Shown: piece by piece, positions 35,508-44,380 of the stretch
How the letters are laid out: each line of letters begins with the position of its first letter
Position numbering within the stretch: position 1 is the stretch's first letter
Assembly: GCA_038735125.1 (NCBI GenBank)
Contig: JAVYNU010000010.1
Coordinates: forward strand, 1-61,127
Origin: Ignisphaera sp.
GTDB lineage: Archaea > Thermoproteota > Thermoprotei_A > Sulfolobales > Ignisphaeraceae
DNA length: 61,127 bases
Reading direction: 5' to 3'
Position numbers and translations under genes: made by a program
Notes under the pieces: model-generated
What the model saw: the letters and a program-made list of their open reading frames with translations, nothing else
Told to the model about the DNA's origin: nothing
Databases searched by the model: none

Positions 35508-36947
35508 ATGGCCTTGAAGATTAGAGAGAATGTTATAAGACCTACTAGAACCCTTTCTGGAGTGACTATTGTAGCTGTGATGACAAAGCCATTTCCATGT
35601 CCACATGGAAAATGTATTTACTGTCCTGGTGGAGTAGAGTATGGAACTCCGCAGAGCTATATAGGCAATGAACCAGCTTTGATGAGGGCTATTCATGTTG
35701 GTTTCGACCCCTATGAGCAGGTTAGACTTAGGCTAAGACAATATCTTAGCATGGGCCATGTGCCAAGCAAAGTAGAGGTCATTGTCATGGGTGGCACATT
35801 CACTGCTCTGCCTAGGGACTACCAGCTGTGGTTCATTACAAACATTTTTGAGGCTGCCAACAGATTTCCAGAGCCGAAGCCAGAGAAGATGCCAAGTATT
35901 GAAGAGGCTCATGAGAGAAATGAGATAGCTTCTATCAGAGTTGTTGGCCTTACCCTCGAAACAAGGCCTGACTGGGCAAAGGAGAGAGAAGCTGATTGGA
36001 TACTATACCTAGGGGCTACAAAGGTTGAGATAGGTGTTCAAAGCATCTATGACGACGTTCTTCAAAAGGTTAGCAGAGGCCACACTGTGAGAGATGTTGT
36101 AGATGCTACCAGAGTACTGAAGGACTCTGGATTCAAGGTTGTGTACCACATTATGCCAGGTCTTCCGGGTTCGGATAGAGATAGGGATATTGAAATGATT
36201 AGAGAGATTTTTGAGAATCCTGACTTTAGACCAGATATGCTTAAGATATATCCAACGCTGGTCATTGAAGGAACTAAGCTTTACGAGATGTGGAGAAATG
36301 GTCTCTACAAGGCGTTGACAGATGAAGAGGCTGTTGAGCTCATCTCAGAGTTCTACAGATTTATACCAAAGTGGGTAAGGGTTATGAGGATCCAGAGAGA
36401 CATTCCAGCACCACTAATAGTGGCAGGACCCAAGAAGGCTAATCTGAGAGAGCTTGTCGAGAAGAGAGCACTTGAGAAGGATATAAAGATAAATGAGATT
36501 AGGTTTAGAGAGGTTGGGAGACAGGAGATATTCAGAGGTGTAAGACCATCAAGAATAGAGATGACCAAGGAGGTTTATGAGGCTAGCCAAGGAACAGAGA
36601 TATTCTTGGCTGCGGAAGATGCTGAGAACAATGTGCTAGTTGGTTTACTCAGGCTTAGAATACCATCGGCCAAGTCGTACAGACCAGAGATAGACTCTTC
36701 AACAGCAATTGTAAGAGAATTGCATGTATATGGCCCTCAGATACCAATCGGAGATCACGATGAAGATGGTTGGCAACATCGTGGCTGGGGCTCGAAACTC
36801 CTTGTTGCAGCCGAGGATATTGCTAGATATGAGTTTAGCTGTAGAAAAATACTTGTACTTTCGGGTGTTGGTGCAAGAGAGTATTATAGAAAGCATGGGT
36901 ATAGAAGACCTTCTGGCTCTCCATATATGGCTAAAGAACTTAGATGA
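35508..36947 (+). CDS. elp3: Elp3, tRNA wobble-uridine modifying radical SAM/acetyltransferase
   Basis: About 479 residues. The radical SAM domain begins with the Elp3 cluster motif CPHGKCIYCPGG (CxxxxCxxC) and contains LTLETRPDW and VEIGVQSIYDDVL. The C-terminal GNAT acetyltransferase domain has RELHVYGPQIPIG and HRGWGSKLLVAAEDIA (acetyl-CoA loop), ending with EYYRKHGYRR. Elp3 adds a carboxymethyl-type group to U34 of tRNAs. ATG 35508 is preferred over upstream TTG 35481 because the TATA box is about 30 nt before it and the family N-terminus begins there. Archaea carry Elp3 without the other Elongator subunits, as here. Confidence 0.93.
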   Translation: MALKIRENVIRPTRTLSGVTIVAVMTKPFPCPHGKCIYCPGGVEYGTPQSYIGNEPALMRAIHVGFDPYEQVRLRLRQYLSMGHVPSKVEVIVMGGTFTALPRDYQLWFITNIFEAANRFPEPKPEKMPSIEEAHERNEIASIRVVGLTLETRPDWAKEREADWILYLGATKVEIGVQSIYDDVLQKVSRGHTVRDVVDATRVLKDSGFKVVYHIMPGLPGSDRDRDIEMIREIFENPDFRPDMLKIYPTLVIEGTKLYEMWRNGLYKALTDEEAVELISEFYRFIPKWVRVMRIQRDIPAPLIVAGPKKANLRELVEKRALEKDIKINEIRFREVGRQEIFRGVRPSRIEMTKEVYEASQGTEIFLAAEDAENNVLVGLLRLRIPSAKSYRPEIDSSTAIVRELHVYGPQIPIGDHDEDGWQHRGWGSKLLVAAEDIARYEFSCRKILVLSGVGAREYYRKHGYRRPSGSPYMAKELR

Positions 36948-36951
36948 TGTG

Positions 36952-37680
36952 TCAAATCCTGCTCTTTAGCACCACTACATAGACATTTCTATTATCTTGT
37001 TTAATATACCATGTATACCCACTCGAAGCAACCACCATATACGAGCTTTTTATAGTCTCAACAAGCTCTTTTAAGTCATATAGGTAGTAAACCCTTTTGA
37101 AATATCCTCTTCTGCTTCTCCAAAAAATCACATATCTCCTCAAATACCCTAGCGTGCCAAAGAGTGTAGAAAAGGTGTTGAAAAGAGTTCTCAAAGCAAA
37201 TCTTCTATGTCTCCAAGACCACACAGTCACAACAAATATGCCCAACACCTTTAGGATCCTCCTAGCCTCTGAAAATAGCATAGACAAAAAAGGCTTTGGA
37301 ATATGGTGAACAACAGCAATAGCAAGGATAGCATCGAAGGAGTTGCTTCTGAAAGGTGTTTTCAAAGCATCTGCCACCACAGCATCACCAAGTACATTGA
37401 ACTTATTGATGGTGTATCTAGCCATGTGAGCCATTGTCTTTGAGATGTCGAGACAAACAACATATCCACCATTTCTAAGAGCCGCTGCTACACCGTTTAT
37501 GCAAGGACCTGAGCCAAGATCTAGAACAGCTTTCCCCTTAGCAATGGCTGCTATGATCCATGGCCTCTGCCTCCAAAAACTATAGCTAACGCCTATAGCG
37601 TTATACGAAACGATGTTGGTTATGAGATCTCTTATATCCCTCCTCAGTTGCTTATGAAAATTCATCAGATATCCCAGCAC
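36952..37680 (-). CDS. Class I SAM-dependent methyltransferase
   Basis: The 242-residue Rossmann methyltransferase has motif I VLDLGSGPCING (about residue 54), the acidic post-I VVCLDISKTM, and FDAILAIAVVHHIP (motif IV). The sequence resembles the Trm9/UbiE-like group. In yeast, Trm9 completes the modification begun by Elongator, so the convergent placement next to elp3 is suggestive, but convergent genes are not cotranscribed and the substrate is unproven. GTG 37680 is the longest start; ATG 37665 is an alternative. Confidence 0.8.
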   Translation of the reverse strand: MLGYLMNFHKQLRRDIRDLITNIVSYNAIGVSYSFWRQRPWIIAAIAKGKAVLDLGSGPCINGVAAALRNGGYVVCLDISKTMAHMARYTINKFNVLGDAVVADALKTPFRSNSFDAILAIAVVHHIPKPFLSMLFSEARRILKVLGIFVVTVWSWRHRRFALRTLFNTFSTLFGTLGYLRRYVIFWRSRRGYFKRVYYLYDLKELVETIKSSYMVVASSGYTWYIKQDNRNVYVVVLKSRI

Positions 37681-37807
37681 ACATCATGTGGGGTTCAGTG
37701 CATGAAGGGATCATCATGTATTTGCCTTGGTCTGGAAGGAATTGTATGCTTGCAATACTTAAATTGCTTTATTATAATCACATCATTACATAGCTTATGT
37801 AAATACA

Positions 37808-39841
37808 TTGCTTAAATTAGGATTTGCTAATATATTTTCATTGGTGCGATCTAGATTGACTTCAAGAATTGTTTGCCCTTTTTGCGGATATGGTTGCAGT
37901 ATTTACATAAATAAAGAAAATGGTTCTACATATGGCTATGGATGCTTCAAAGGCTCATTAATAATGAATCTTATATCCCCATCTACCAGAGTTCTATATC
38001 CATATGTTAGAAGAGGCGATATCTTCTCAGAAGCCACATGGAGTAGCATCTTAAATGATATAGCTACAGAGCTGAGGAAGATTGTTAAGGTGTATGGAGG
38101 CTCTTCTATAGCTTTTATAGGATGCTCTCAATGTTCTAACGAAGAAAACTATTTGATTCAGAAGCTTGCTAGATTTCTTGGAAGCAATAATATAGATAAT
38201 TGTGCAAGGCTATGCCATGCAATAAGCGTTGACGTCCTTGCTAAATCGCTTGGGTTTGGAGCTCAAACAAATCCTTTCTCAGATCTATTGTATTCAAAGG
38301 CTATTCTTATAATTGGCTATAATCCTGTTGCTACACATCCCCCTCTAGCAGCCTTGATTTTAGAGGCTAAAAAGAGGGGTGCCAAGATAATTGTAGTTGA
38401 TGTTAGGAGGAGTGAAACAGCCGGATTGGCTGATATATTTATCCAGGTAAGTAGACCTGGGGAGGACTATAAGCTTCTTCTCTGCATGGCAAACATAATA
38501 ATCTCTAGCGGATTATATGACAAGAGTTTCGTTCTTCGAATGACGGAGGGTTTCGAGGAATTCTATCAAATTGCAAAACTTTACAATGTATCAAAATGTG
38601 AGGAGCTTGGCGTTGAGAAGAGCTTGGTTGAGGAGGCAGCAAAAGAGTTTGCTTTGGCTGGTTGCGGCTCTATACTATGGGGAATGGGTGTAACACAACA
38701 TGTGACAGCGTGGAACAATGTCTCGGCTATAGTTAATCTGGCTCTGCTTCTAGGCTATATTGGTAGAAGAGGCTGTGGATTGTATCCTGTGAGGGGTCAG
38801 AGCAATGTCCAGGGCGCTTGCGATATGGGTGCACTACCAAACTATCTTCCAGGCTATATAAGGGTTGAGGACGACCACAAGAGAAAGCTATTCCAAAATG
38901 TGTGGAACATCGATAACATTCCAAGTGAACCGGGGTACACAAGCATCGAGGTTTTTGAAAAGGCTTTAAAGGGGGATATAAGGGCTCTATTCATAATCGG
39001 TGAAAACCCTGTCATAAGCCACCCAAACTCGGCAATAGTTAGAAAGGCTCTTCAGAACATCGAGCTTGTGGTTGTTCATGAAATTAGATGGAGTGAAACC
39101 ATACAGTACACAGACTATGTGCTGCCTGTAGCAGCTCGTATTGAAAAGGAGGGCTCTTACACAAGCTCGGAGAGGAGGGTTCAATGGTCATACAAGGTGC
39201 TGGATCCGCCGGAGAAGGCACTACCAGACTGGGTTATAATTGAGCGGCTAGGTAGAATGATCGGGTTAAGCAACTGGAGAGAATATGGATCAGTAGAGGA
39301 CATAACCGTTGAAATAAGTAGTGTAGTGCCCATATACAGAGGTATTACACCACAGAAACTAAAAGAAAATGAAAATGGCGTTATATGGCCTTGCAAAAAT
39401 GGTGAATGCATCTCCAGGTTATACCAAAACGGATTTGAAACACCTTCAGGCAAGGCAATGTTTTCAAAGATTGTAAACAAAGAAATGGACAACAAGAGAG
39501 GATACCTCACATTAACAACATACAGATCTGGTCTATGCTATAACACATCTCTATGTATAGACAACAATGCTGATGTTGCAATAATAAATAGGTTTGATGC
39601 AAAAACCATGGGGATAGATAATGGGGATTTAATAGAAATTGAGACAGAGTGTGGCAAAGAAATGTTCTATGCTAGAACTGATGATAAGGTTCCTAGAGGG
39701 GTTGTAGCTATTCCGTGGCATAGAAAAGCAAATATGGTTACATGTGTTAACACTGAAGGAGATTCTGGTTATACGCAGCCTTTAAAGAGTATTAGAATCA
39801 TTAGTGTAAGGATTGTGCAAAAGAATCAAACTGATAGATAA
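37808..39841 (+). CDS. Formate-dehydrogenase-like molybdopterin oxidoreductase catalytic subunit
   Basis: The 677-residue protein is an FdhA/FdhF-type enzyme. An N-terminal [4Fe-4S] motif CPFCGYGC...GCFKG (about 24-45) is followed by the active-site segment DNCARLCHAISVD, where the cysteine before His is the Mo/W ligand (FDH-H has selenocysteine there), then GFGAQTN. A bis-MGD binding core follows, and a C-terminal domain with VYAxxxDxVPRGVVAIPWH-like residues closes the fold. The ligand residue is an ordinary cysteine codon. No iron-sulfur or membrane partner gene is adjacent, so electron acceptor and substrate are open. TTG 37808 is the longest start; GTG 37844 or TTG 37856 are possible. 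Confidence 0.82.
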   Translation: MLKLGFANIFSLVRSRLTSRIVCPFCGYGCSIYINKENGSTYGYGCFKGSLIMNLISPSTRVLYPYVRRGDIFSEATWSSILNDIATELRKIVKVYGGSSIAFIGCSQCSNEENYLIQKLARFLGSNNIDNCARLCHAISVDVLAKSLGFGAQTNPFSDLLYSKAILIIGYNPVATHPPLAALILEAKKRGAKIIVVDVRRSETAGLADIFIQVSRPGEDYKLLLCMANIIISSGLYDKSFVLRMTEGFEEFYQIAKLYNVSKCEELGVEKSLVEEAAKEFALAGCGSILWGMGVTQHVTAWNNVSAIVNLALLLGYIGRRGCGLYPVRGQSNVQGACDMGALPNYLPGYIRVEDDHKRKLFQNVWNIDNIPSEPGYTSIEVFEKALKGDIRALFIIGENPVISHPNSAIVRKALQNIELVVVHEIRWSETIQYTDYVLPVAARIEKEGSYTSSERRVQWSYKVLDPPEKALPDWVIIERLGRMIGLSNWREYGSVEDITVEISSVVPIYRGITPQKLKENENGVIWPCKNGECISRLYQNGFETPSGKAMFSKIVNKEMDNKRGYLTLTTYRSGLCYNTSLCIDNNADVAIINRFDAKTMGIDNGDLIEIETECGKEMFYARTDDKVPRGVVAIPWHRKANMVTCVNTEGDSGYTQPLKSIRIISVRIVQKNQTDR

Positions 39842-39879
39842 TTAGATGCAAAAAGCTATATATACCTTGTTTAAATCTA

Positions 39880-39943
39880 TGAATGTTTTATACATATTCA
39901 ATAATGTACTTATAGTGCTATACTTATATTCTATAAACATTCA
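39880..39943. promoter_or_regulatory. Inverted repeat upstream of the pst promoter (candidate operator)
   Basis: TGAATGTTTTATA (39880-39892) and TATAAACATTCA (39932-39943) are near-perfect inverted copies 39 bp apart. Between them TACTTATA occurs twice (39907-39914 and 39921-39928). The right arm ends about 8 bp before the TATA box of pstS, a position suited to an activator or repressor. A role in phosphate control is inference from location. Confidence 0.45.
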
Positions 39944-39949
39944 TTAGCA

Positions 39950-39961
39950 AGATTTATATAC
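39950..39961 (+). promoter_or_regulatory. TATA box of the pst operon
   Basis: AGATTTATATAC lies about 40 nt before the pstS ATG, predicting a transcript start near 39980 and a short leader with GGGGT close to the start codon. Confidence 0.55.
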
Positions 39962-39994
39962 TTTTATCCTTAGACATAGACCCTGGGGTAAAAG

Positions 39995-41146
39995 ATGAAC
40001 AGAAAAGCTTTGGTAACAATCATAATAGCGATTATTGTTGTAGCTGTACTCTCATACCTATTCATAAAGACTGCACCTCCATCTGCCTCCCCCCAAACAA
40101 CAATGACTCAAACAACAAGAACAACGATAACAACACAAACACCTCAGACCACATACAATGTTATAATCCAAGGAGCTGGTTCCTCACTTGTGTATCCACA
40201 GCTAAATGAGTGGATCCAATTGTTCTATTCTCAAAAAGGTATAAAGGTTAGTTACCAATCTGTGGGAAGTGGTGCGGGTCTAAGCATGTTCTTCCAGAAT
40301 GTAACCGACTTTGCCTGTTCGGATCCGCCTCTATCGAGAGATATGTGGTTAAAGTATAATGGAAGTGTTTTACAGATTCCTTGGCTTGCTGGAGCAGTTG
40401 CAATAGTATACAATGTGCCTGAAATCCCTTCTAACTACATCTTGAAGCTTGATGGATCTGTTTTGGCAGATATTTACAAGGGATCTATAGTTTACTGGGA
40501 TGATCCAAGGATAAAAAGCCTCAACACTGACATAGCAAATAAGCTTCCACATGAAGAGATAAGACCTGTCTATAGAACCGATGCGAGCGGGACAACAGAG
40601 GTATTCACAACATTTCTATACAAATCAACTAATGGTTCGTGGCCTAAAGACCTCGTAGGGAAAACCGTTAACTGGCCTGTTATATCATCTGGTAGGAGTG
40701 TGGGTAGCAAGGGCAGTGAGGGAGTAACCCAGATAGTTATGCAAACACAATATACCATTGGATATGTTGAGTGGAGCTATGCAATACTAAATAACCTTCC
40801 TGTTGCTGCAATAAAGAATGCTGCAGGGGTTTTCGTGACGCCATCCAATAGTTCGATAATAGCCTCTCTAGAAAAAGCCACTTTACCTCAATCGCCACTC
40901 AGCGACTTTAGCGAAGATGCGTATCAAATTGTTTATGCTCCTGGCGAAAATAGCTATCCCATAACAGCGCCAACACATATAATACTATGGAGGAAATATG
41001 GGGATTCGACAAAGGCTTTGGCGATAAAGGAGTTTCTGAAGTGGGTTGCTGAAGAAGGTTATAAACACATTATACAAGGATATGTTGCACCACCTGAGAA
41101 TATCAGAAACCTTTTAATTGGGGCTGCAAACATAATATCGTCTTAG
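39995..41146 (+). CDS. pstS: Phosphate ABC transporter substrate-binding protein PstS
   Basis: The 383-residue protein has an N-terminal membrane anchor (about 5-24), a Thr/Gln-rich linker, then a PstS fold. VIIQGAGSSLVYPQLNEW and YQSVGSGAGLSMF contain the phosphate-binding Ser/Gly residues, followed by FACSDPPLS, and DASGTTEVF with VGSKGSEGVTQ form the second half of the site. It captures inorganic phosphate outside the membrane for PstCAB. Monoderm archaea anchor it by the N-terminal helix. It is the first gene of pstSCAB-phoU. Confidence 0.93.
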   Translation: MNRKALVTIIIAIIVVAVLSYLFIKTAPPSASPQTTMTQTTRTTITTQTPQTTYNVIIQGAGSSLVYPQLNEWIQLFYSQKGIKVSYQSVGSGAGLSMFFQNVTDFACSDPPLSRDMWLKYNGSVLQIPWLAGAVAIVYNVPEIPSNYILKLDGSVLADIYKGSIVYWDDPRIKSLNTDIANKLPHEEIRPVYRTDASGTTEVFTTFLYKSTNGSWPKDLVGKTVNWPVISSGRSVGSKGSEGVTQIVMQTQYTIGYVEWSYAILNNLPVAAIKNAAGVFVTPSNSSIIASLEKATLPQSPLSDFSEDAYQIVYAPGENSYPITAPTHIILWRKYGDSTKALAIKEFLKWVAEEGYKHIIQGYVAPPENIRNLLIGAANIISS

Positions 41147-41157
41147 GGCAAGACATT

Positions 41158-42075
41158 ATGAGGATTAGTAGAAAAGACATGCTATTTTTCCTAACACTCA
41201 TACCCTTCTCGATTTCTCTCCTAGCCATACTTGCTATAGCTATTCTTGTCCTTATTTCAAGATCTTTTGATGCTTTAAACACCTTTGGTTATAGCCTCTT
41301 CACAACCAGTGTATGGGATCCTGAACACGGTAGATATGGTCTTTTAGCACCGATAATAGGCTCTATAACAACATCTATTCTGGCTACAGCAACGGCACTC
41401 ATATTTTCAGTGCCACTAGCTATTCTATTAGCTGAGTATTTACATGATTTGGTTAGAGATGTTCTATCGTCTATTGTCGAGCTTATGAGTGGTGTGCCAA
41501 CAATTATATATGCTATGTGGGCATCTATGTACCTAGCACCAATATTGAAAACCTATGTTATGGATCCTCTAAGCATGTACATATCCTTCATACCCATATT
41601 CTCTTGCAAACCAGTCACAGCTTTCACATTATTTTCTGCAGGAATATCCATAGGGATATCGATAACACCTTACGTTACTGCAATGATATTTGAATCTTAT
41701 GAGAGTATCCCAATAACCTATAAGGAGGCTTGTCTAGGCATTGGGGCAACAAGATATGAAACGATAAAGGTGTTGCTATCGCTAGCAAAACCGGCTATAA
41801 TAGCGTCGGTTATACTTGGATTTGCAAGAGCTTTGGGCGAAACAACAATTGCTGTGACAACAATTGGCAACTCAATGTATCTAGGCTCGTGCATATTTTC
41901 GCCAGGGTATACAGTCTCTGCTCTAATAGCTTCTCAGTTTAGCAATGCTTACCTTTATAGGTATGCAGAGTCGGTTCTATACACATCTGCATTGGTTGTC
42001 CTAGTTATTGCAATTATCCTTAGCTTTATTGGTCTGTCTTTAATGAGTAGGTGGAGGAGGAGGGTAGTTGTATAA
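41158..42075 (+). CDS. pstC: Phosphate ABC transporter permease PstC
   Basis: The 305-residue membrane protein has six hydrophobic segments and the permease coupling loop EACLGIGATRYETIKVLLSLAKPAI (about 194-218, EAA motif region), then GFARALGETTIAV, a hallmark of Pst permeases. It pairs with PstA to form the channel. It starts 11 nt after pstS and ends overlapping pstA. Confidence 0.92.
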   Translation: MRISRKDMLFFLTLIPFSISLLAILAIAILVLISRSFDALNTFGYSLFTTSVWDPEHGRYGLLAPIIGSITTSILATATALIFSVPLAILLAEYLHDLVRDVLSSIVELMSGVPTIIYAMWASMYLAPILKTYVMDPLSMYISFIPIFSCKPVTAFTLFSAGISIGISITPYVTAMIFESYESIPITYKEACLGIGATRYETIKVLLSLAKPAIIASVILGFARALGETTIAVTTIGNSMYLGSCIFSPGYTVSALIASQFSNAYLYRYAESVLYTSALVVLVIAIILSFIGLSLMSRWRRRVVV

Positions 42076-42913
42076 GTGGAGAAAAGCAAAGGATAGAATA
42101 TTCTTTGCTGTAATATTGATACTGTCTATCATAGCCATCACACCAATCATACACTTGATAGTTGTAACCCTAGCCAACGGACTGTCAGTTATTCTTAGAG
42201 CTGGCCCTAGCTTCTTCACAAGCATCCCACCAACCCCAACATCAAAAGAGGTTGGTGGTATAGCACCATCGCTGGTAGGCTCCCTAATGCTAACAGCACT
42301 AGCCCTCCCAATAACAATTGTGATAGCCTTGTTCTCTTCCATCATGGTTAACGAGTTTCCTAGAAACCCCCTGTCTATAGCTGTTGATGTTGTTGCAAAG
42401 TCTTTGGCCAGTATCCCAACAATAGCAGTCTCAATGGTTGTATACCTCCTCATTGTAGTTCCCATGAGAACCTTCTCAACACTTGCAGGTGCCGTAGCGT
42501 TAACAATAGTTTCTCTCCCATATGCATACACATACTTCTCAACATATCTGCGCTCAGTACCAGAGATATATAGGGAAGCTGCATACTCTATAGCTATGTC
42601 TAGGTGGGAAACAATCATAAGAATTTTTCTACCTATTATAAGAAGAGGTTTTTTGGTAGCAGTTCTTATGACCATGGCTAGAATACTCGGCGAAACAGCC
42701 GCGCTACTATTCACCGTTGGGAGGTATAGAATAGGTGTATCAACATCTATTCTGGGGCCAACAGATGCACTACCACTTCTAATATTCGACTATATACTCA
42801 CCCCCTACAGAAACTTCCAGGAGATTGCGTGGGGTGCTGCTGCACTGTTGTTACTTGCATACCTAATTATTTTCATTGCTACTAAACTTGCTGTTAGAGA
42901 GGTGAAGTTGTAG
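42068..42913 (+). CDS. pstA: Phosphate ABC transporter permease PstA
   Basis: The 281-residue permease has REAAYSIAMSRWETIIRIFLP (EAA loop, about 175) and MARILGETAALLFTVG, the matching PstA signature. TTG 42068 overlaps the pstC stop and is preceded by a strong GGAGG-type ribosome binding site. The stop TAG shares its last base with the pstB start. Confidence 0.92.
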   Translation: MYKWRKAKDRIFFAVILILSIIAITPIIHLIVVTLANGLSVILRAGPSFFTSIPPTPTSKEVGGIAPSLVGSLMLTALALPITIVIALFSSIMVNEFPRNPLSIAVDVVAKSLASIPTIAVSMVVYLLIVVPMRTFSTLAGAVALTIVSLPYAYTYFSTYLRSVPEIYREAAYSIAMSRWETIIRIFLPIIRRGFLVAVLMTMARILGETAALLFTVGRYRIGVSTSILGPTDALPLLIFDYILTPYRNFQEIAWGAAALLLLAYLIIFIATKLAVREVKL

Positions 42914-43662
42914 TGTATGCTGTTGAGATGGAGAATGTCAATGTATATATAGGTGATAGACACATACTAAAGAACATAAGTTTGAGGATACCGTACAATT
43001 CCATCTATGTCATTATGGGTCCCTCAGGCTCTGGGAAAACAACCATCCTAAGAGTTATAAACAGGCTTATAGATGTAAATCATGATGCTAGAATCGAGGG
43101 TGTAATAAAAGTCCTAGGCTTTGATGCGCTGAATAAGGATCCATATGAACTTAGAAGATATATAGGGATGGTGTTCCAAACCCCTAACCCGTTTCCACAT
43201 ATGACCATATATGAGAATGTTGCAATAGCTGCGAAAATTAACGGTGTTGCTAAGAATAGGAAAGACCTCGATGCTATTGTCAAATGGGCTCTTGAAAAGG
43301 CTATGCTTTGGGATGAGGTTAAAGATAGACTCCATGACTATCCTCACCAGCTTAGCGGGGGACAGAAACAGAGGCTCTGCTTAGCAAGGGCGCTTGCCAT
43401 GAAGCCAAAGCTTCTATTGTTAGACGAGCCAACAGCAAACATAGACCCTGTTAATGCTAGAAAACTTGAGGAGGCTATAGTATCTCTAAAAGATGAGATT
43501 ACAGTCATTATGGTTACGCACTACCCACATCAGGCAGCAAGAGTTGCAGACTACGTAACAATAGTGTATGATGGTAGGGTTGTTGAACAGGGGCCAGCCA
43601 ACCAAATATTTTTAAGGCCATCCACAGAACTTGCTCAAAAGCTTTTGAGAGGCGAGATATAG
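42913..43662 (+). CDS. pstB: Phosphate ABC transporter ATP-binding protein PstB
   Basis: The 249-residue ATPase has Walker A GPSGSGKTT (about 37), Q-loop GMVFQTPNPFP, signature LSGGQKQRLCLARALA (about 143), Walker B LLLLDEPTANIDP and H-loop THYPHQA. QTPNPFP is typical of PstB. GTG 42913 overlaps the pstA stop by one base and has GAGGTGA 6 nt upstream. Confidence 0.95.
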   Translation: MYAVEMENVNVYIGDRHILKNISLRIPYNSIYVIMGPSGSGKTTILRVINRLIDVNHDARIEGVIKVLGFDALNKDPYELRRYIGMVFQTPNPFPHMTIYENVAIAAKINGVAKNRKDLDAIVKWALEKAMLWDEVKDRLHDYPHQLSGGQKQRLCLARALAMKPKLLLLDEPTANIDPVNARKLEEAIVSLKDEITVIMVTHYPHQAARVADYVTIVYDGRVVEQGPANQIFLRPSTELAQKLLRGEI

Positions 43663-44286
43663 TTGTCTCTAACTGTTTCAGAACTTGAGAAACTCAAAGT
43701 GATATTGCTTCACATGGCTGAAAACACCAGGGCTATAGCCAGGCACACAATGAATCTGTTTTTAGCTAATAGTTTAGAGGATAGAAAGAGACTCTGGAAA
43801 GAGATAGATGATTTATCGATGATATTAGATAAAATTAGAAGAGAGTTTGTAACAGAGGTTCTGGTTTTCATAGCTAGGAGACAGCCCCTGGGAAAGGAGC
43901 TTCTATCAGCACATGCATTAATAAGCATAGCATATGATGTGTATAGAATATCTCGTTACTGTAGAGAAATAGCACGAATAGACTCTTTACTAATGCCAGT
44001 CTCCGCCATATCAACTATCCAAAACATTTCTAGCATATTTAAAGAAGCTCTAAAGGCATTGGATGCTGCACTAAGTGATCTTGTAGACTTTTCGCCGAAG
44101 AGAATTGAAATAGTTAATGAGGTTGATAACCATGTTGATAAAGAGTACCAGGATATACTAAGAGAGATAACAACTAGTGATGTTGTTTCAAGAGAGAAGG
44201 CAGTAAAGGCGCTGATAATGAGACATATAGAGAGAATAGTTGACCATGCGCAGTATATAGAGCAGCACTTATCAGAGGTTATATGA
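43663..44286 (+). CDS. phoU: PhoU-family phosphate transport regulator
   Basis: The 207-residue all-helical protein forms two three-helix bundles, with a metal-binding E/DxxxD-type motif near EVDNHVDKEYQD (about 150) and a late HIERIVDHAQYIEQH. It starts directly after the pstB stop, with GAGGCGAG upstream of TTG. PhoU restrains Pst uptake when phosphate is plentiful. Confidence 0.88.
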   Translation: MSLTVSELEKLKVILLHMAENTRAIARHTMNLFLANSLEDRKRLWKEIDDLSMILDKIRREFVTEVLVFIARRQPLGKELLSAHALISIAYDVYRISRYCREIARIDSLLMPVSAISTIQNISSIFKEALKALDAALSDLVDFSPKRIEIVNEVDNHVDKEYQDILREITTSDVVSREKAVKALIMRHIERIVDHAQYIEQHLSEVI

Positions 44287-44380
44287 GTCCTAAGCAATTT
44301 CTTGTTATGTTCAATTAATTCTACCTTATCATTATATTTTTACAGTTCCTCATACTACTAATCAGCATTACATTTACAAA

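Noticed and set aside
42040-42714. 224-codon minus-strand frame over pstA
   Set aside because: Long antisense shadow of pstA, which has firm PstA motifs and operon context.
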